Below, piece by piece: positions 44,897-53,449 of a stretch of 64,000 nt of DNA. The notes under the pieces were generated by a model that was not told the DNA's origin, did not search any database, and saw nothing but the letters and a program-made list of their open reading frames with translations. Source of the stretch: Bacillota bacterium (GTDB lineage Bacteria; Bacillota; Clostridia; Acetivibrionales; DSM-1351); NCBI GenBank assembly GCA_023444055.1, contig JAEZRV010000041.1:62001-126000 (forward strand), in the 5' to 3' direction. Numbering within the stretch: position 1 is the first letter of the stretch; every line of letters begins with the position of its first letter. The position numbers were made by a program, and so were the translations under genes.

Positions 44897-45727
44897 ATGA
44901 ACAGGCTTCAAGAATTTATATCCATAGCCAACTCAAAAATTGGATCAGGATATGTATATGGAGGTCAGAACAATACACCTCTTACAAGGGAAAACTTAAG
45001 CAAGCTTGTAGAGAAATATGGCAGATCTCATTATTACTTTAGTAATTATTCAGCAGAAAGATGGTTGGGAAAAGAATATTATGATTGCTCGGGTCTTATT
45101 GTATACACTTTGCAGAGGATGGGACTTATTCCATTAAATTTTGATTATACGGCAAATGATATATATATTAAGCTTTGCAAGAAAATACCAAAGAGTGAGC
45201 TGAGAGCCGGTGATTTATGTTTCGAGAAGACTAATTCGGGTATAATTCATGTTGGAGTCTACATGGGTAATGATAGAGTAACCCATGCAAGAGGAACTTA
45301 TTATGGGGTAGTAAATACACAACTATTTAGTTCATTTAACTTATTTGGAAGATTAAAATTTTTTGCTAATCAGTTTCCAGAGGTTAAGGTAACCTTTATG
45401 AACTTAACTAAAAAGGTAGCAATGGATACTATAGTTTTTGAACAACCATATGAAGAATCTGCTAGCATTGGTAAGCTTGTTAAAGGTAAACTAGCAGTTG
45501 TTGAAGGGATAACTGACAATAGCTGGTACTTGGTAAATGTAGATGGTAAAAAAGGATACGTTCAATTATCAGCACTCAGTGATTATGATGAGCTACTTGA
45601 GGCTCTTGATTTTATAAGTAAAAAAACAGGAATAAGCAAAGAATATTGGTATAAACATGCCACAGACCTTAAATGGTTGGATACTTGTTTTATAAAGATA
45701 GCTAAGGGGTTTGGTGCCGATTTGTAA
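44897..45727 (+). CDS. NlpC/P60 peptidase with SH3-like domain
   Basis: 276 residues. The catalytic cysteine is in YYDCSGLIVYTLQRMG and the histidine in GIIHVGVYMGNDRVTHARG, the NlpC/P60 fold that cuts gamma-D-glutamyl-diamino acid bonds in peptidoglycan. A bacterial SH3-like domain follows (YEESASIGKLVKGKLAVVEG). There is no signal peptide with this start (ATG 44897, preceded by AAAGGGAT) or with the upstream in-frame codons, which is unusual for a wall enzyme. It interrupts the otherwise conserved cysS-mrnC order together with xth. Confidence 0.85.
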   Translation: MNRLQEFISIANSKIGSGYVYGGQNNTPLTRENLSKLVEKYGRSHYYFSNYSAERWLGKEYYDCSGLIVYTLQRMGLIPLNFDYTANDIYIKLCKKIPKSELRAGDLCFEKTNSGIIHVGVYMGNDRVTHARGTYYGVVNTQLFSSFNLFGRLKFFANQFPEVKVTFMNLTKKVAMDTIVFEQPYEESASIGKLVKGKLAVVEGITDNSWYLVNVDGKKGYVQLSALSDYDELLEALDFISKKTGISKEYWYKHATDLKWLDTCFIKIAKGFGADL

Positions 45728-45826
45728 CTAATAATACTGATTCGCACATCTTACGATGTTACGTCGCATACTGCGACTATATAAACGGTTGCTAACCGTT
45801 TATATGCAACTAGTATAAACTAATAA
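45728..45826 (+). repeat. R2 structured repeat, copy 2 (upstream of xth)
   Basis: GTCGCA/TGCGAC (45763-45777) followed by ATATAAACGGTT (45779-45790) paired with AACCGTTTATAT (45794-45805), then CAACTAGTATAAAC. Compared with copy 1 the 12-bp stem differs at four positions and the small stem at one, each compensated on the other arm. Confidence 0.55.
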
Positions 45827-45840
45827 CGGGAGGAATACAT

Positions 45841-46596
45841 ATGACAAAGCTTATATCATGGAATGTTAATGGACTTAGAGCATGTATAGGGAAAGGATTT
45901 TTGGATTTTTTTAAAGAGGTAAACGCAGATATATTTTGTATTCAGGAAAGCAAGCTACAAGAAGGGCAATTACAGCTTGAATTAGATGGGTATGAGCAGT
46001 TTTGGAATTATGCTTCTAAGAAGGGCTACTCTGGAACTGCTATTTTTACTAGAATAAAGCCAATATCTTCTTCCTGTGGAATTGGGATTGAGGAACATGA
46101 TAATGAAGGGCGTATAATTACGTTGGAATTTGAAGAATATTTCCTGGTAAATGTATATACACCAAATTCAAAGCGTGAGCTTGAAAGGCTTGAATACAGA
46201 ATGAAGTGGGAGGATGATTTTAGGACGTATCTAAAAAAATTAGAGGAAAAGAAGCCTGTTATTTTTTGTGGAGATATGAATGTTGCACATAATGATATAG
46301 ATTTAAAAAATCCTAAAACTAATAGAAATAGTGCAGGATTTACTTCTCAAGAGAGAGACAAGCTTTCAGAACTTTTGTCCCAAGGCTTTATAGATACTTA
46401 TAGAAGTTTATACCCTGATAAAGCAGAAGCATATACATGGTGGTCATATATGTTTAATGCGCGTACAAAAAATGCAGGTTGGAGAATCGACTATTTTTGT
46501 GTTTCAGAGTGCTTGAAAGACAGAATAGAGTCTGCTGAAATATATTCTGAAATTATGGGATCAGATCATTGTCCTGTGGGTTTAGTTATCAAATAG
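45841..46596 (+). CDS. xth: Exodeoxyribonuclease III (AP endonuclease)
   Basis: 251 residues of the Xth/APE family. MTKLISWNVNGLRA, FCIQESKLQ (metal-binding Glu), VYTPNSKRELERLEYRMKWE, GDMNVAHNDIDL and GSDHCPVGL are the family motifs; the catalytic His is in SDHCP. It acts after glycosylases such as Ogg in base excision repair. CGGGAGGAAT precedes ATG 45841. It lies outside the usual context, between an NlpC gene and mrnC. Confidence 0.96.
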   Translation: MTKLISWNVNGLRACIGKGFLDFFKEVNADIFCIQESKLQEGQLQLELDGYEQFWNYASKKGYSGTAIFTRIKPISSSCGIGIEEHDNEGRIITLEFEEYFLVNVYTPNSKRELERLEYRMKWEDDFRTYLKKLEEKKPVIFCGDMNVAHNDIDLKNPKTNRNSAGFTSQERDKLSELLSQGFIDTYRSLYPDKAEAYTWWSYMFNARTKNAGWRIDYFCVSECLKDRIESAEIYSEIMGSDHCPVGLVIK

Positions 46597-46613
46597 TGAG
46601 AATTAATTCACAA

Positions 46614-46763
46614 CGTGGATAAGCCTATTTTTAATATATACACAGTTTAGTCCACATTATCCACAGAAATCATGTCCACAAAGTGGATAATGTGTGTAAA
46701 AATTGTGGGAAATACGGTGATTAGCTGAGTATAGTTAAAGCAGATGTTTTTAGCTGTGGATAA
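46614..46763. promoter_or_regulatory. Cluster of DnaA-box-like sites
   Basis: Two perfect TTATCCACA boxes (46657-46665 direct; 46755-46763 as TGTGGATAA) and two with one mismatch (46614-46622 and 46682-46690), all within 150 bases of a non-coding gap (46597-46962). No replication gene is nearby. Confidence 0.6.
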
Positions 46764-46962
46764 GCTTCTAATTATTCATTTGTACATTACATAATAAAAA
46801 ATGTTTTAACAAATATGAGTTTAGTGTATAATTATACTGATTTGCATTTATAGCTTGTTGGACGAAGGCTTTGAACTGTAATTGACTATAGTAAGTTACA
46901 GAGACCATTTTATGCAAACTTAGATAAGCAGGGCAGAATGAGTAATAGAGTTGGAGAATATA

Positions 46963-47382
46963 ATGTTTGAAGATATTATTAGCAGTATGCGTAAGGGCTT
47001 TGATATTAAGCCAATGGATGTAATGAATCTACATCCTTTAGTTTTGGCATATATTGGTGATGCAGTTTATGAAGTATACATTAGAACTATGCTTGTGGTA
47101 AATAATAAGACTAATGTAAATATGCTTCATAAGATGTCTATAAAATACGTTAATGCAAAAGCACAGTCCGATATTATTCATAAAATAAAGGATATGCTTA
47201 CTCAGGATGAGCTGGATATAGTAAGAAGAGGAAGAAATGCAAAGTCTACTACAGCTCCAAAACATGCAGAGATTACAGACTATAGATATTCCACAGGGTA
47301 TGAGGCGCTTATAGGTTATTTGTACCTTACGAACGATATAGAGAGACTTAAGTATATATTGATGCTGTCTGTTGAAGGATAA
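46963..47382 (+). CDS. mrnC: Mini-ribonuclease III
   Basis: 139 residues. A stand-alone RNase III catalytic domain without the dsRNA-binding domain. LHPLVLAYIGDAVYEVYIR holds the RNase III signature with catalytic Asp and Glu, and GYEALIGYLYL the second acidic motif. In B. subtilis this enzyme matures 23S rRNA. ATG 46963 is used because GTTGGAGAA is at the right distance; TTG 46951 would fall inside it. It is followed by rlmB, as in other Firmicutes. Confidence 0.93.
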   Translation: MFEDIISSMRKGFDIKPMDVMNLHPLVLAYIGDAVYEVYIRTMLVVNNKTNVNMLHKMSIKYVNAKAQSDIIHKIKDMLTQDELDIVRRGRNAKSTTAPKHAEITDYRYSTGYEALIGYLYLTNDIERLKYILMLSVEG

Positions 47383-47446
47383 TTAATAAGTTCTTAGTGA
47401 GAAATCAAACAATAATAAAATAATAGTGAAAGAGTAGGTTTACGTA

Positions 47447-48697
47447 ATGGCTGAAGAAAGAAATAGATTGGGAAATAAGATACGCAATGATAATAAGATT
47501 GGACCTAAGTTTCATTTTGGGAAGAAGAAACCATACGGTGAAAATGGGGGCAAAAGATTTGATGAAGATAAGAAGCCATACGGCGAAAAAAGAGGCTCAA
47601 AATTTGACACAGACAAGAAATCCTACAGTGATAAAAGAGACTCAAAATTTGATGTAGACAAGAAGCCATACGGCGAAAAAAGAGGCTCAAGGTTTGATGA
47701 GGATAAGAAACCCTATGGTGAAAAAAGAGGGTCAAAGTTTGATTCAGATAAGAAACCCTACGGTGAAAAAAGAGGCTCAAAGTTTGATTCGGATAAAAAA
47801 CCCTACGGTGATAAAAGAGGGTCAAAGTTTGATTCAGATAAGAAACCATATGGCGAAAAAAGAGGCTCAAAGTTTAATACAGAAAAGAAGAGTCCATATC
47901 CAGGAGGACCAGAGGTTGAATATAAATCTGTTGTGGAAACTCAAGACGAATTTGTTGGAGAGATTGACAAGCTTGAGGGCAGAAATCCTATAATGGAAGC
48001 TCTTAAAGCTAACAGAACTATAAACAAAATATTTGTGGCAAAGGGGGAGCGAGAAGGTTCGATCCGTCAAATAATTGCCATGGCCAGAGAAAAGAAAATT
48101 ATAATAACAGAGGTTGAGCATGGTGTTCTAGAGAGTATGTCATCTACGAAGTCACACCAGGGCATTATTGCATTTGTTGCTGTAAAAGAGTACGTTGAGG
48201 TTGACGACATATTAAAGATAGCCGAAGAAAAAGGACAACCTCCATTTATAATAATTCTTGATGAAATAGCTGATCCACACAATTTTGGTGCAATTCTCAG
48301 AACTGCTAATGCTGTAGGAGCTCATGGAGTAATTATACCTAAGAGGAGAGCAATTGGATTAACTTCAGCTGTATCAAAGGCATCTGCTGGAGCTATTGAA
48401 TATGTCCCTGTAGCAAGAGTAACAAATATTGCCCAGACAATAGAATATCTCAAGAAAAATAATGTTTGGGTTGTAGGTACAGATTCTACAGGCGAAAAAG
48501 CGTTTTATAATAGCGATTTAAAGGGCGCAATTGCTCTTGTTGTAGGTAGTGAAGGCGAAGGAATGGGTAAGCTTATACGTGAAAAGTGTGATTTTGTAGT
48601 TAATATTCCAATGCAAGGTGAGATAAGTTCATTAAATGCTTCAGTTGCAGCAGCAATAGTTATGTATGAAATACTTAAACAAAGAAGTAAGGGCTAG
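47447..48697 (+). CDS. rlmB: 23S rRNA 2'-O-methyltransferase with a repetitive N-terminal tail
   Basis: 416 residues. From about 165 on this is a normal SpoU/TrmH-type enzyme: EGRNPIMEALKANR (substrate-binding domain), then DEIADPHNFGAILRTANAVGAHG, VVGSEGEGMG and PMQGEISSLNASVAAAI, the knotted SAM site. The first 150 residues are not part of the family: eight tandem copies of a 15-residue unit, KKPYGEKRGSKFDSD, strongly basic and probably disordered. ATG 47447 has only a weak binding site. The tail may bind ribosomal RNA. Confidence 0.92.
   Translation: MAEERNRLGNKIRNDNKIGPKFHFGKKKPYGENGGKRFDEDKKPYGEKRGSKFDTDKKSYSDKRDSKFDVDKKPYGEKRGSRFDEDKKPYGEKRGSKFDSDKKPYGEKRGSKFDSDKKPYGDKRGSKFDSDKKPYGEKRGSKFNTEKKSPYPGGPEVEYKSVVETQDEFVGEIDKLEGRNPIMEALKANRTINKIFVAKGEREGSIRQIIAMAREKKIIITEVEHGVLESMSSTKSHQGIIAFVAVKEYVEVDDILKIAEEKGQPPFIIILDEIADPHNFGAILRTANAVGAHGVIIPKRRAIGLTSAVSKASAGAIEYVPVARVTNIAQTIEYLKKNNVWVVGTDSTGEKAFYNSDLKGAIALVVGSEGEGMGKLIREKCDFVVNIPMQGEISSLNASVAAAIVMYEILKQRSKG
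47525..47884 (+). repeat. Eight 45-bp tandem repeats inside rlmB
   Basis: Each unit encodes KKPYGEKRGSKFDSD or a close variant; the central units are nearly identical at the DNA level, while the third (KKSYSDKRDSKFDVD) is the most diverged. The length of 45 keeps the frame, so copy number can change without breaking the gene. Confidence 0.9.
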
Positions 48698-48945
48698 TTG
48701 TTTTATATGGGGCTGTAATGGAGGGTGGACAGAATATTTTGTACAAATGGATACGACGTAACTAATCAATGAACTGAAGTTTTTTATGGTTTTTGATGCA
48801 TGGTGCTGGATATATTTGAAAAACTGGATAAAATTCGTAGGGGGCAAGTAAAACTTGACATACAGCAGTTTTTTTCATATAATTTATTTATGTCTATATT
48901 CTGATTTACCACTCTTTTACAAGCGAAAAACTGGGGGCAACAGTA

Positions 48946-49590
48946 TTGAAAACGAACTTAAAGGTTAATGTTTCTCAAGCATATTGCAATATGCTTGACG
49001 AGGATATAATACTTGATGCAAAGGTTGGTAATGAGCGTGCACTTGAGTATATTATTAACAAATACAAAAGCTTTGTACGTGCAAAGGCAAGGACTTATTT
49101 TCTTATAGGAGCTGATCGAGAAGATATAATCCAAGAAGGTATGATTGGATTATATAAGGCGATTAGAGATTATAAAGGGGACAAGCTTTCTTCCTTTAGA
49201 GCATTTGCTGAGCTTTGTATAACACGACAGATTATTACAGCTATCAAGACAGCGACTAGACAAAAGCATATACCTTTAAATTCGTATGTTTCTCTTAACA
49301 AGCCTATTTTTGATGAGGAATCTGATAGAACTCTGATGGACATTATCAGTGAAGAAAGTATCAGTGATCCAGAAGAATTAGTTATAAATAGAGAAGAGTT
49401 TCGTGGTATTGAAAACAAGATGAGTGAGATACTTAGCTCACTTGAGTGGGAAGTTTTGACTTTATACTTAGAAGGAAAATCTTATCAAGAGATTGCAGAA
49501 GAGTTGGACAGGCATGTTAAATCAATTGATAATGCGTTACAAAGAGTAAAACGTAAATTGGAGAAATATTTAGAAGAAGAAAAAGGCTAA
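48946..49590 (+). CDS. sigH: RNA polymerase sigma-H factor
   Basis: 214 residues, sigma-70 family, SigH/Spo0H type. Region 2 is DEDIILDAKVGNERALEYIINKY to DREDIIQEGMIGLYKAIRDY (core binding and -10 recognition), and region 4 is LSSLEWEVLTLYLEGKSYQEIAEEL. It directs the earliest sporulation genes. The start is TTG 48946, eight bases after CTGGGGG; no ATG in frame fits. Position after mrnC-rlmB matches B. subtilis. The 248-base gap before it contains no gene that I can support. Confidence 0.93.
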   Translation: MKTNLKVNVSQAYCNMLDEDIILDAKVGNERALEYIINKYKSFVRAKARTYFLIGADREDIIQEGMIGLYKAIRDYKGDKLSSFRAFAELCITRQIITAIKTATRQKHIPLNSYVSLNKPIFDEESDRTLMDIISEESISDPEELVINREEFRGIENKMSEILSSLEWEVLTLYLEGKSYQEIAEELDRHVKSIDNALQRVKRKLEKYLEEEKG

Positions 49591-49673
49591 TTTGAAAATA
49601 TTGGTGTTTATGATGCTAGACTAACTTACATGTACGTGTTATACTACACAAGTTGAAAATATTAGAACGTTTT

Positions 49674-49747
49674 GCGGGTGTAATTCAATGGTAGAATATC
49701 AGCTTCCCAAGCTGACCGCGTGGGTTCGATTCCCATCACCCGCTCCA
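49674..49747 (+). tRNA. tRNA-Gly (anticodon CCC)
   Basis: 74 bases with encoded CCA. Acceptor GCGGGTG pairs with CACCCGC. The anticodon stem TCAGC/GCTGA encloses TTCCCAA, giving CCC. The T arm carries GGTTCGATTCC. Confidence 0.93.
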
Positions 49748-49750
49748 TAT

Positions 49751-49826
49751 GCTCCCATAGCTCAGTTGGCAGAGCGCATCCATGGTAAGGATGAGGTCAT
49801 CGGTCCGATTCCGATTGGGAGCTCCA
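49751..49826 (+). tRNA. tRNA-Thr (anticodon GGT)
   Basis: 76 bases with encoded CCA. Acceptor GCTCCCA pairs with TGGGAGC. The anticodon stem CATCC/GGATG encloses ATGGTAA, giving GGT. It lies three bases after tRNA-Gly, so both are one transcript. The foreign-looking island begins behind it. Confidence 0.93.
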
Positions 49827-49836
49827 AACATAAAAA

Positions 49837-49869
49837 GGGTTCAAGACTTAGGTCTTGGAGCTCTTTTTG
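49837..49869 (+). terminator. Terminator of the tRNA transcript
   Basis: TCAAGAC and GTCTTGG with a four-base loop, followed by AGCTCTTTTTG. Confidence 0.65.
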
Positions 49870-50016
49870 TATTTATAGCAGTTTTTAGAGCGAATAATAC
49901 TATTTTCTCTATCAAATCAAACACTATAATAAATATTTACAAAAATGTTAAATTAAAAGGGTTTATAAATCCAATGTCGAATACTTGCTTATAATATAAG
50001 AACTTAGGGGGATAAG

Positions 50017-51624
50017 ATGACATCTAAAACTCAATCAATAAAGTTAAGTGACATTTATTTTGGTCATTCGGATGCTAAGAATGAATTAATGGAAAATAGC
50101 GAGAAGCAAAGAATATATTTTAAAGAATCATTCATAATACCAAATAATGTTGATATTAAATATTTTTATAATGGTGGCAAGAGCTTTATATATGGTTTAA
50201 AAGGGACAGGAAAAACCGCATTGTTAAGATACTTAAGTATTATGTTTGAGGATATTTATAATACTAAATCATTATTTATTTTGTTCAAAGAAAACATAAA
50301 AGAAGAAGATAAGAAGAATTTTGCAAGAGCTTCAAGTTATTTTGATTCAAACCAATTTGAACAGAACGTAGACAATGACCAAAATTTCGAAGAGGTTTGG
50401 AGGTGGTTTTTCCATAGAAGCTTAGTTGAGTATATAGAATCTGAAAGTTATAACGTATTTGAAGATGATGAGAACTGGAGAAAATATAAAAAACATGTTT
50501 TATCCTTAGAGATAGATGAGCAGAAAAGCGGTTTAAGAGCACTAATACCGAACATAAAGAAAGGTGAGGTTAAGGTAAAAGCTGGAGAAGTTGGAGAACT
50601 AGGACTCGATTTTGAATTTACAGATCAAAGCAAAACAAAAGTTAAGTTTAACACTGTTGTTAAAATATGTGATAAATATTTTGAAAACTTAGTACCAACT
50701 GGTGACAGATTGTACATCTACATAGACGAAATCGAGCTTTCGTACACTACGAAGAAAGAGTATAATCGAGATGCTCGGTTAATAAGAGATTTAGTAATAG
50801 CTGTTGATAGGTTTAATAGGTTTTGCCGATTAAATAAATTTAATGTATTTATCATAAGTGCAATACGTTCTGAAGTTTTAACTGCTATTGAGTCAACAGG
50901 AAAAGAAATAAATAAGATAATTGAGGACTTTGGAATTCCAATTTCATGGCACAGATTTGAAGGCGATTACAAAGAACATCCATTAATTAAGATCATACTT
51001 CGAAAGATTAGATTAGCAGAACAATCATATTTTAACGAAAAGTGTTTGTTAACTGATGACGAGTTATGGGATAAATATTTTGATCTCATGGTCCAGAATC
51101 AAGAAACCGAAAAATATATACTATATAATACATGGTACAGGCCAAGAGATATTGTTAGGTTAATGAATATAGCTCAACAAATTTATCCTGATAATATAAA
51201 ATTATCACATAATGTATTCGATGGTATTAGAAAAACATATTCAGCAAAATGTTGGACTGAGTTACTTGAAGAAATACGAGCTGTTTATTCCAGCAAGCAG
51301 TTGGAAGCTTTATGTCAAATATTTAATGGTTTTACTCAGTATTTTTCATTTGCAGAAATCAATACAAGAGTTGATAAACTCATAGAATATGATTCTGATG
51401 TGCAAAACTTAATTTATGAACACAAGCTATCTAATATTCTAAAAAGCCTATATTCTGCAGGAGTCATTGGAAATATATATAAATTTGAGACGCGAGACAG
51501 AAATGGTAAAATGAAAGAAAAAAGCAGGATTAGGTTTGTTTTTAGAGGTGATGAAAATTTATTACTAGATAGAAATATGATGATACATAATGCACTTAAA
51601 CAGTATCTTTCATTAGAAAACTGA
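50017..51624 (+). CDS. P-loop ATPase of the Sll1717 type, possibly defence-related
   Basis: 535 residues. Walker A GLKGTGKT at residues 60-67 and Walker B RLYIYIDEIE at 231-240, followed by an ISAIRSE sensor-like segment near 285. The layout resembles the P-loop ATPases of the Sll1717 family, STAND/AAA-like proteins often found alone in defence islands. The C-terminal third (from about 440) looks like a winged-helix or helical sensing region. TTAGGGGGAT precedes ATG 50017. It is a single-gene unit behind two tRNAs, bordered by a hairpin at 51638. No partner nuclease or effector domain is visible within the protein. Confidence 0.7.
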   Translation: MTSKTQSIKLSDIYFGHSDAKNELMENSEKQRIYFKESFIIPNNVDIKYFYNGGKSFIYGLKGTGKTALLRYLSIMFEDIYNTKSLFILFKENIKEEDKKNFARASSYFDSNQFEQNVDNDQNFEEVWRWFFHRSLVEYIESESYNVFEDDENWRKYKKHVLSLEIDEQKSGLRALIPNIKKGEVKVKAGEVGELGLDFEFTDQSKTKVKFNTVVKICDKYFENLVPTGDRLYIYIDEIELSYTTKKEYNRDARLIRDLVIAVDRFNRFCRLNKFNVFIISAIRSEVLTAIESTGKEINKIIEDFGIPISWHRFEGDYKEHPLIKIILRKIRLAEQSYFNEKCLLTDDELWDKYFDLMVQNQETEKYILYNTWYRPRDIVRLMNIAQQIYPDNIKLSHNVFDGIRKTYSAKCWTELLEEIRAVYSSKQLEALCQIFNGFTQYFSFAEINTRVDKLIEYDSDVQNLIYEHKLSNILKSLYSAGVIGNIYKFETRDRNGKMKEKSRIRFVFRGDENLLLDRNMMIHNALKQYLSLEN

Positions 51625-51637
51625 TAAACTTTACTTA

Positions 51638-51675
51638 GTACTAGGCAAATTATTTGTATAAATATTGCCTAGTAC
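51638..51675. terminator. Hairpin after the Sll1717-type gene
   Basis: GTACTAGGCAA and TTGCCTAGTAC form a perfect 11-bp stem, 14 bases after the stop. There is no T-run; it may protect the 3' end or terminate weakly. Confidence 0.5.
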
Positions 51676-51699
51676 CATAAATTAATGTAGGCATTAAAC

Positions 51700-51895
51700 A
51701 CAATATGACTAAATTAATTTCCAGATTAGTAGATTAATTTGTTTTGATAAGTCCGAAATAAGAAACTTAAGATACTCATTAAATAGTTAACTTCTCATTT
51801 GAACATATTGTGAGTAAGTTAATTTACTCATGTATTAAAAAATGACTAAATTAATATACTCAATTAGACTAAATTGATAAATTAATTTGTGCATA
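51700..51895. repeat. AT-rich operator-like repeats upstream of fic
   Basis: The motif ACTAAATTAAT or its relatives (TTAATTT, GACTAAATTGATAAATTAAT) occurs at least five times at about 51706, 51732, 51816, 51845 and 51871, in both orientations. They cover the region before the fic start at 51987 and may be an autoregulatory binding array. Confidence 0.5.
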
Positions 51896-51986
51896 TAATA
51901 TGAATATGATTATATTTATGGTAGAATGGAAATAATCCAGAATAATTAGTATTGATTTGAGATTATGTACATGAGGTGAGAAGATA

Positions 51987-53033
51987 ATGATGTCCTTTAG
52001 AAATGAGAAGATAATAAAAATGAGTGTCCCTATGAATATTGTAAGGACTATTAGCAAAATTAATGAATATAAAGGGAAGCAAGATTTATATTATCAGCAA
52101 TCTCCAGAAATTATTAAAACATTAAAGGAAGTTGCTATCATCCAAAGTACCAAGGCATCAAATAGTATAGAAGGCATTGTAATTAATGATAAGAGACTTC
52201 AAGACATAATGAATGAGAAGGTAAATCCTCAAAGTAGGTCTGAAGAAGAAATTGCTGGATATAGAGATGTACTATCTACTATACATTCCTCAAGTGACTC
52301 AATCCCCATAACTTCATCAGTTATTTGGCAATTACATAGGGATTTATATAAGTTCTCTCCTATCTATGGTGGTTCCTGGAAGAATGGAGACAATATTATT
52401 CAAGAATCCTTATCCTCTGGAGAAAAGAGAGTAAGGTTTAGACCTGTATCTGCTTTTCAAACACCGAATGCTATGGATGAATTATGCAGTTATTTTAATG
52501 ACCCTACTTATAAAAATGAAGTAGAGCCGTTAATCTTGATTTGTACATTTGTTTTTGATTTTTTATGTATCCATCCATTTGATGATGGTAATGGCAGAAT
52601 GGCAAGGATTTTAACTCTTTTGTTGTTGTATAAGTCTGGTTATGAAGTAGGCCGGTTTATTAGTATTGAAAATATTATTGAAGAAAGCAAAGAATCATAT
52701 TACGAAACGCTTGAGAAATCTTCACAACTCTGGCATGAAGAGGGACATAACTTGTTCCCTTGGTTAGAATATATGCTTGGAGTTATTATTGCCGCTTATA
52801 AAGAATTTGAATCACGAGTTGGTACAATTGATGATTCGAGAGGTAATAAGGGTGGAAGAGTAATAGAGGCTATAGAACATTTTGTTAGCGACTTCACCAA
52901 ATCCGATATTAGAAAAGCATGCCCAGATGTAGGTGATTCAACTATTAATAGAGCTTTAGATAAGTTAAAAAAAGAAGGAGTAATTGAGCGCATAAGTGCA
53001 GGCCGGGATGCTCAGTGGAAGAAGATAAAATAA
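51987..53033 (+). CDS. Fic-family AMP transferase with winged-helix C-terminus
   Basis: 348 residues. The Fic motif HPFDDGNGRMAR lies at 196-207, complete including the catalytic histidine. An N-terminal SNSIEGI (58-64) matches the inhibitory (S/T)xxxE(G/N) helix of self-restrained (class II) Fic proteins, so no separate antitoxin is needed. The C-terminal 75 residues form a winged helix (FTKSDIRKACPDVGDSTINRALDKLKKEGVI) that could bind the repeats upstream. It transfers AMP to a target protein; the target is unknown. GAGGTGAGAAG precedes ATG 51987 (the next ATG is one codon later). Confidence 0.88.
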   Translation: MMSFRNEKIIKMSVPMNIVRTISKINEYKGKQDLYYQQSPEIIKTLKEVAIIQSTKASNSIEGIVINDKRLQDIMNEKVNPQSRSEEEIAGYRDVLSTIHSSSDSIPITSSVIWQLHRDLYKFSPIYGGSWKNGDNIIQESLSSGEKRVRFRPVSAFQTPNAMDELCSYFNDPTYKNEVEPLILICTFVFDFLCIHPFDDGNGRMARILTLLLLYKSGYEVGRFISIENIIEESKESYYETLEKSSQLWHEEGHNLFPWLEYMLGVIIAAYKEFESRVGTIDDSRGNKGGRVIEAIEHFVSDFTKSDIRKACPDVGDSTINRALDKLKKEGVIERISAGRDAQWKKIK

Positions 53034-53103
53034 TATATAATGTGGCTATTCTGCATTATATGCATTCATAACAAACTGCGTAAATTTTTAAATGACAATT
53101 ACT

Positions 53104-53309
53104 AATCCCCATGCTATGCATGGGCGAATAGAGTGAACAGTAGTGTTACTTCGGATAATAAAAAACCTCCTATGCTACAATGATATTGGTTTCGCAGGCC
53201 ATATCAAAAAACAGAGGCGTCCCGAATGGACAGTAGTAGTTTATCACATTGCAGATGGAATTGCACGTATCACATAGAGAAAATGAAGAATAATATCTGT
53301 TTTTCTTGA
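53104..53309 (+). mobile_element. IS200/IS605-type left end with truncated tnpA
   Basis: The hairpin CCCATGC-TAT-GCATGGG (53108-53124) is a typical left-end structure. After a leader of about 100 bases, a frame from ATG 53226 encodes MDSSSLSHCRWNCTYHIE, the N-terminus of the Y1 transposase TnpA, and then leaves the family after 18 residues. The catalytic HUH and Tyr parts are absent. An inactive remnant directly upstream of the invertible cassette. Confidence 0.7.
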
Positions 53310-53366
53310 TAAGGAAAACAGTAAATATAAAATTATTTAAAATTTGAAATAATATGTAATTATGGG

Positions 53367-53395
53367 TTGAAGCATGGTAAATGATTTGGTATTAT
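53367..53395 (+). promoter_or_regulatory. Promoter outside the left inverted repeat, reading into the cassette
   Basis: TTGAAG (53367-53372), exactly 17 bases, TATTAT (53390-53395). The expected transcription start is at the first bases of the inverted repeat (53403). It would serve whichever gene lies at this end of the cassette. Confidence 0.65.
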
Positions 53396-53402
53396 TATAT
53401 GG

Positions 53403-53434
53403 ATAAAGGATAACTATTAATTATCGAGGGTTTA
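53403..53434. repeat. Left 32-bp inverted repeat (IRL) of the invertible cassette
   Basis: Exact reverse complement of 57219-57250 over 32 bases. It contains GATAA-CTATTAA-TTATC: two complementary five-base arms around a seven-base spacer, the layout of a tyrosine recombinase crossover site. It also contains a GAGGG that could act as a ribosome binding site for either gene. Confidence 0.9.
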
Positions 53435-53449
53435 AAAATTGATATAGGG

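Noticed and set aside
47525..47884. CRISPR-like array
   Set aside because: Units are contiguous, in frame and coding within rlmB; there are no spacers. No CRISPR array was seen anywhere in the window.
51869..52057. Minus-strand ORF across the fic start
   Set aside because: It is an antisense frame over the fic gene and its AT-rich repeats, with no ribosome binding site.
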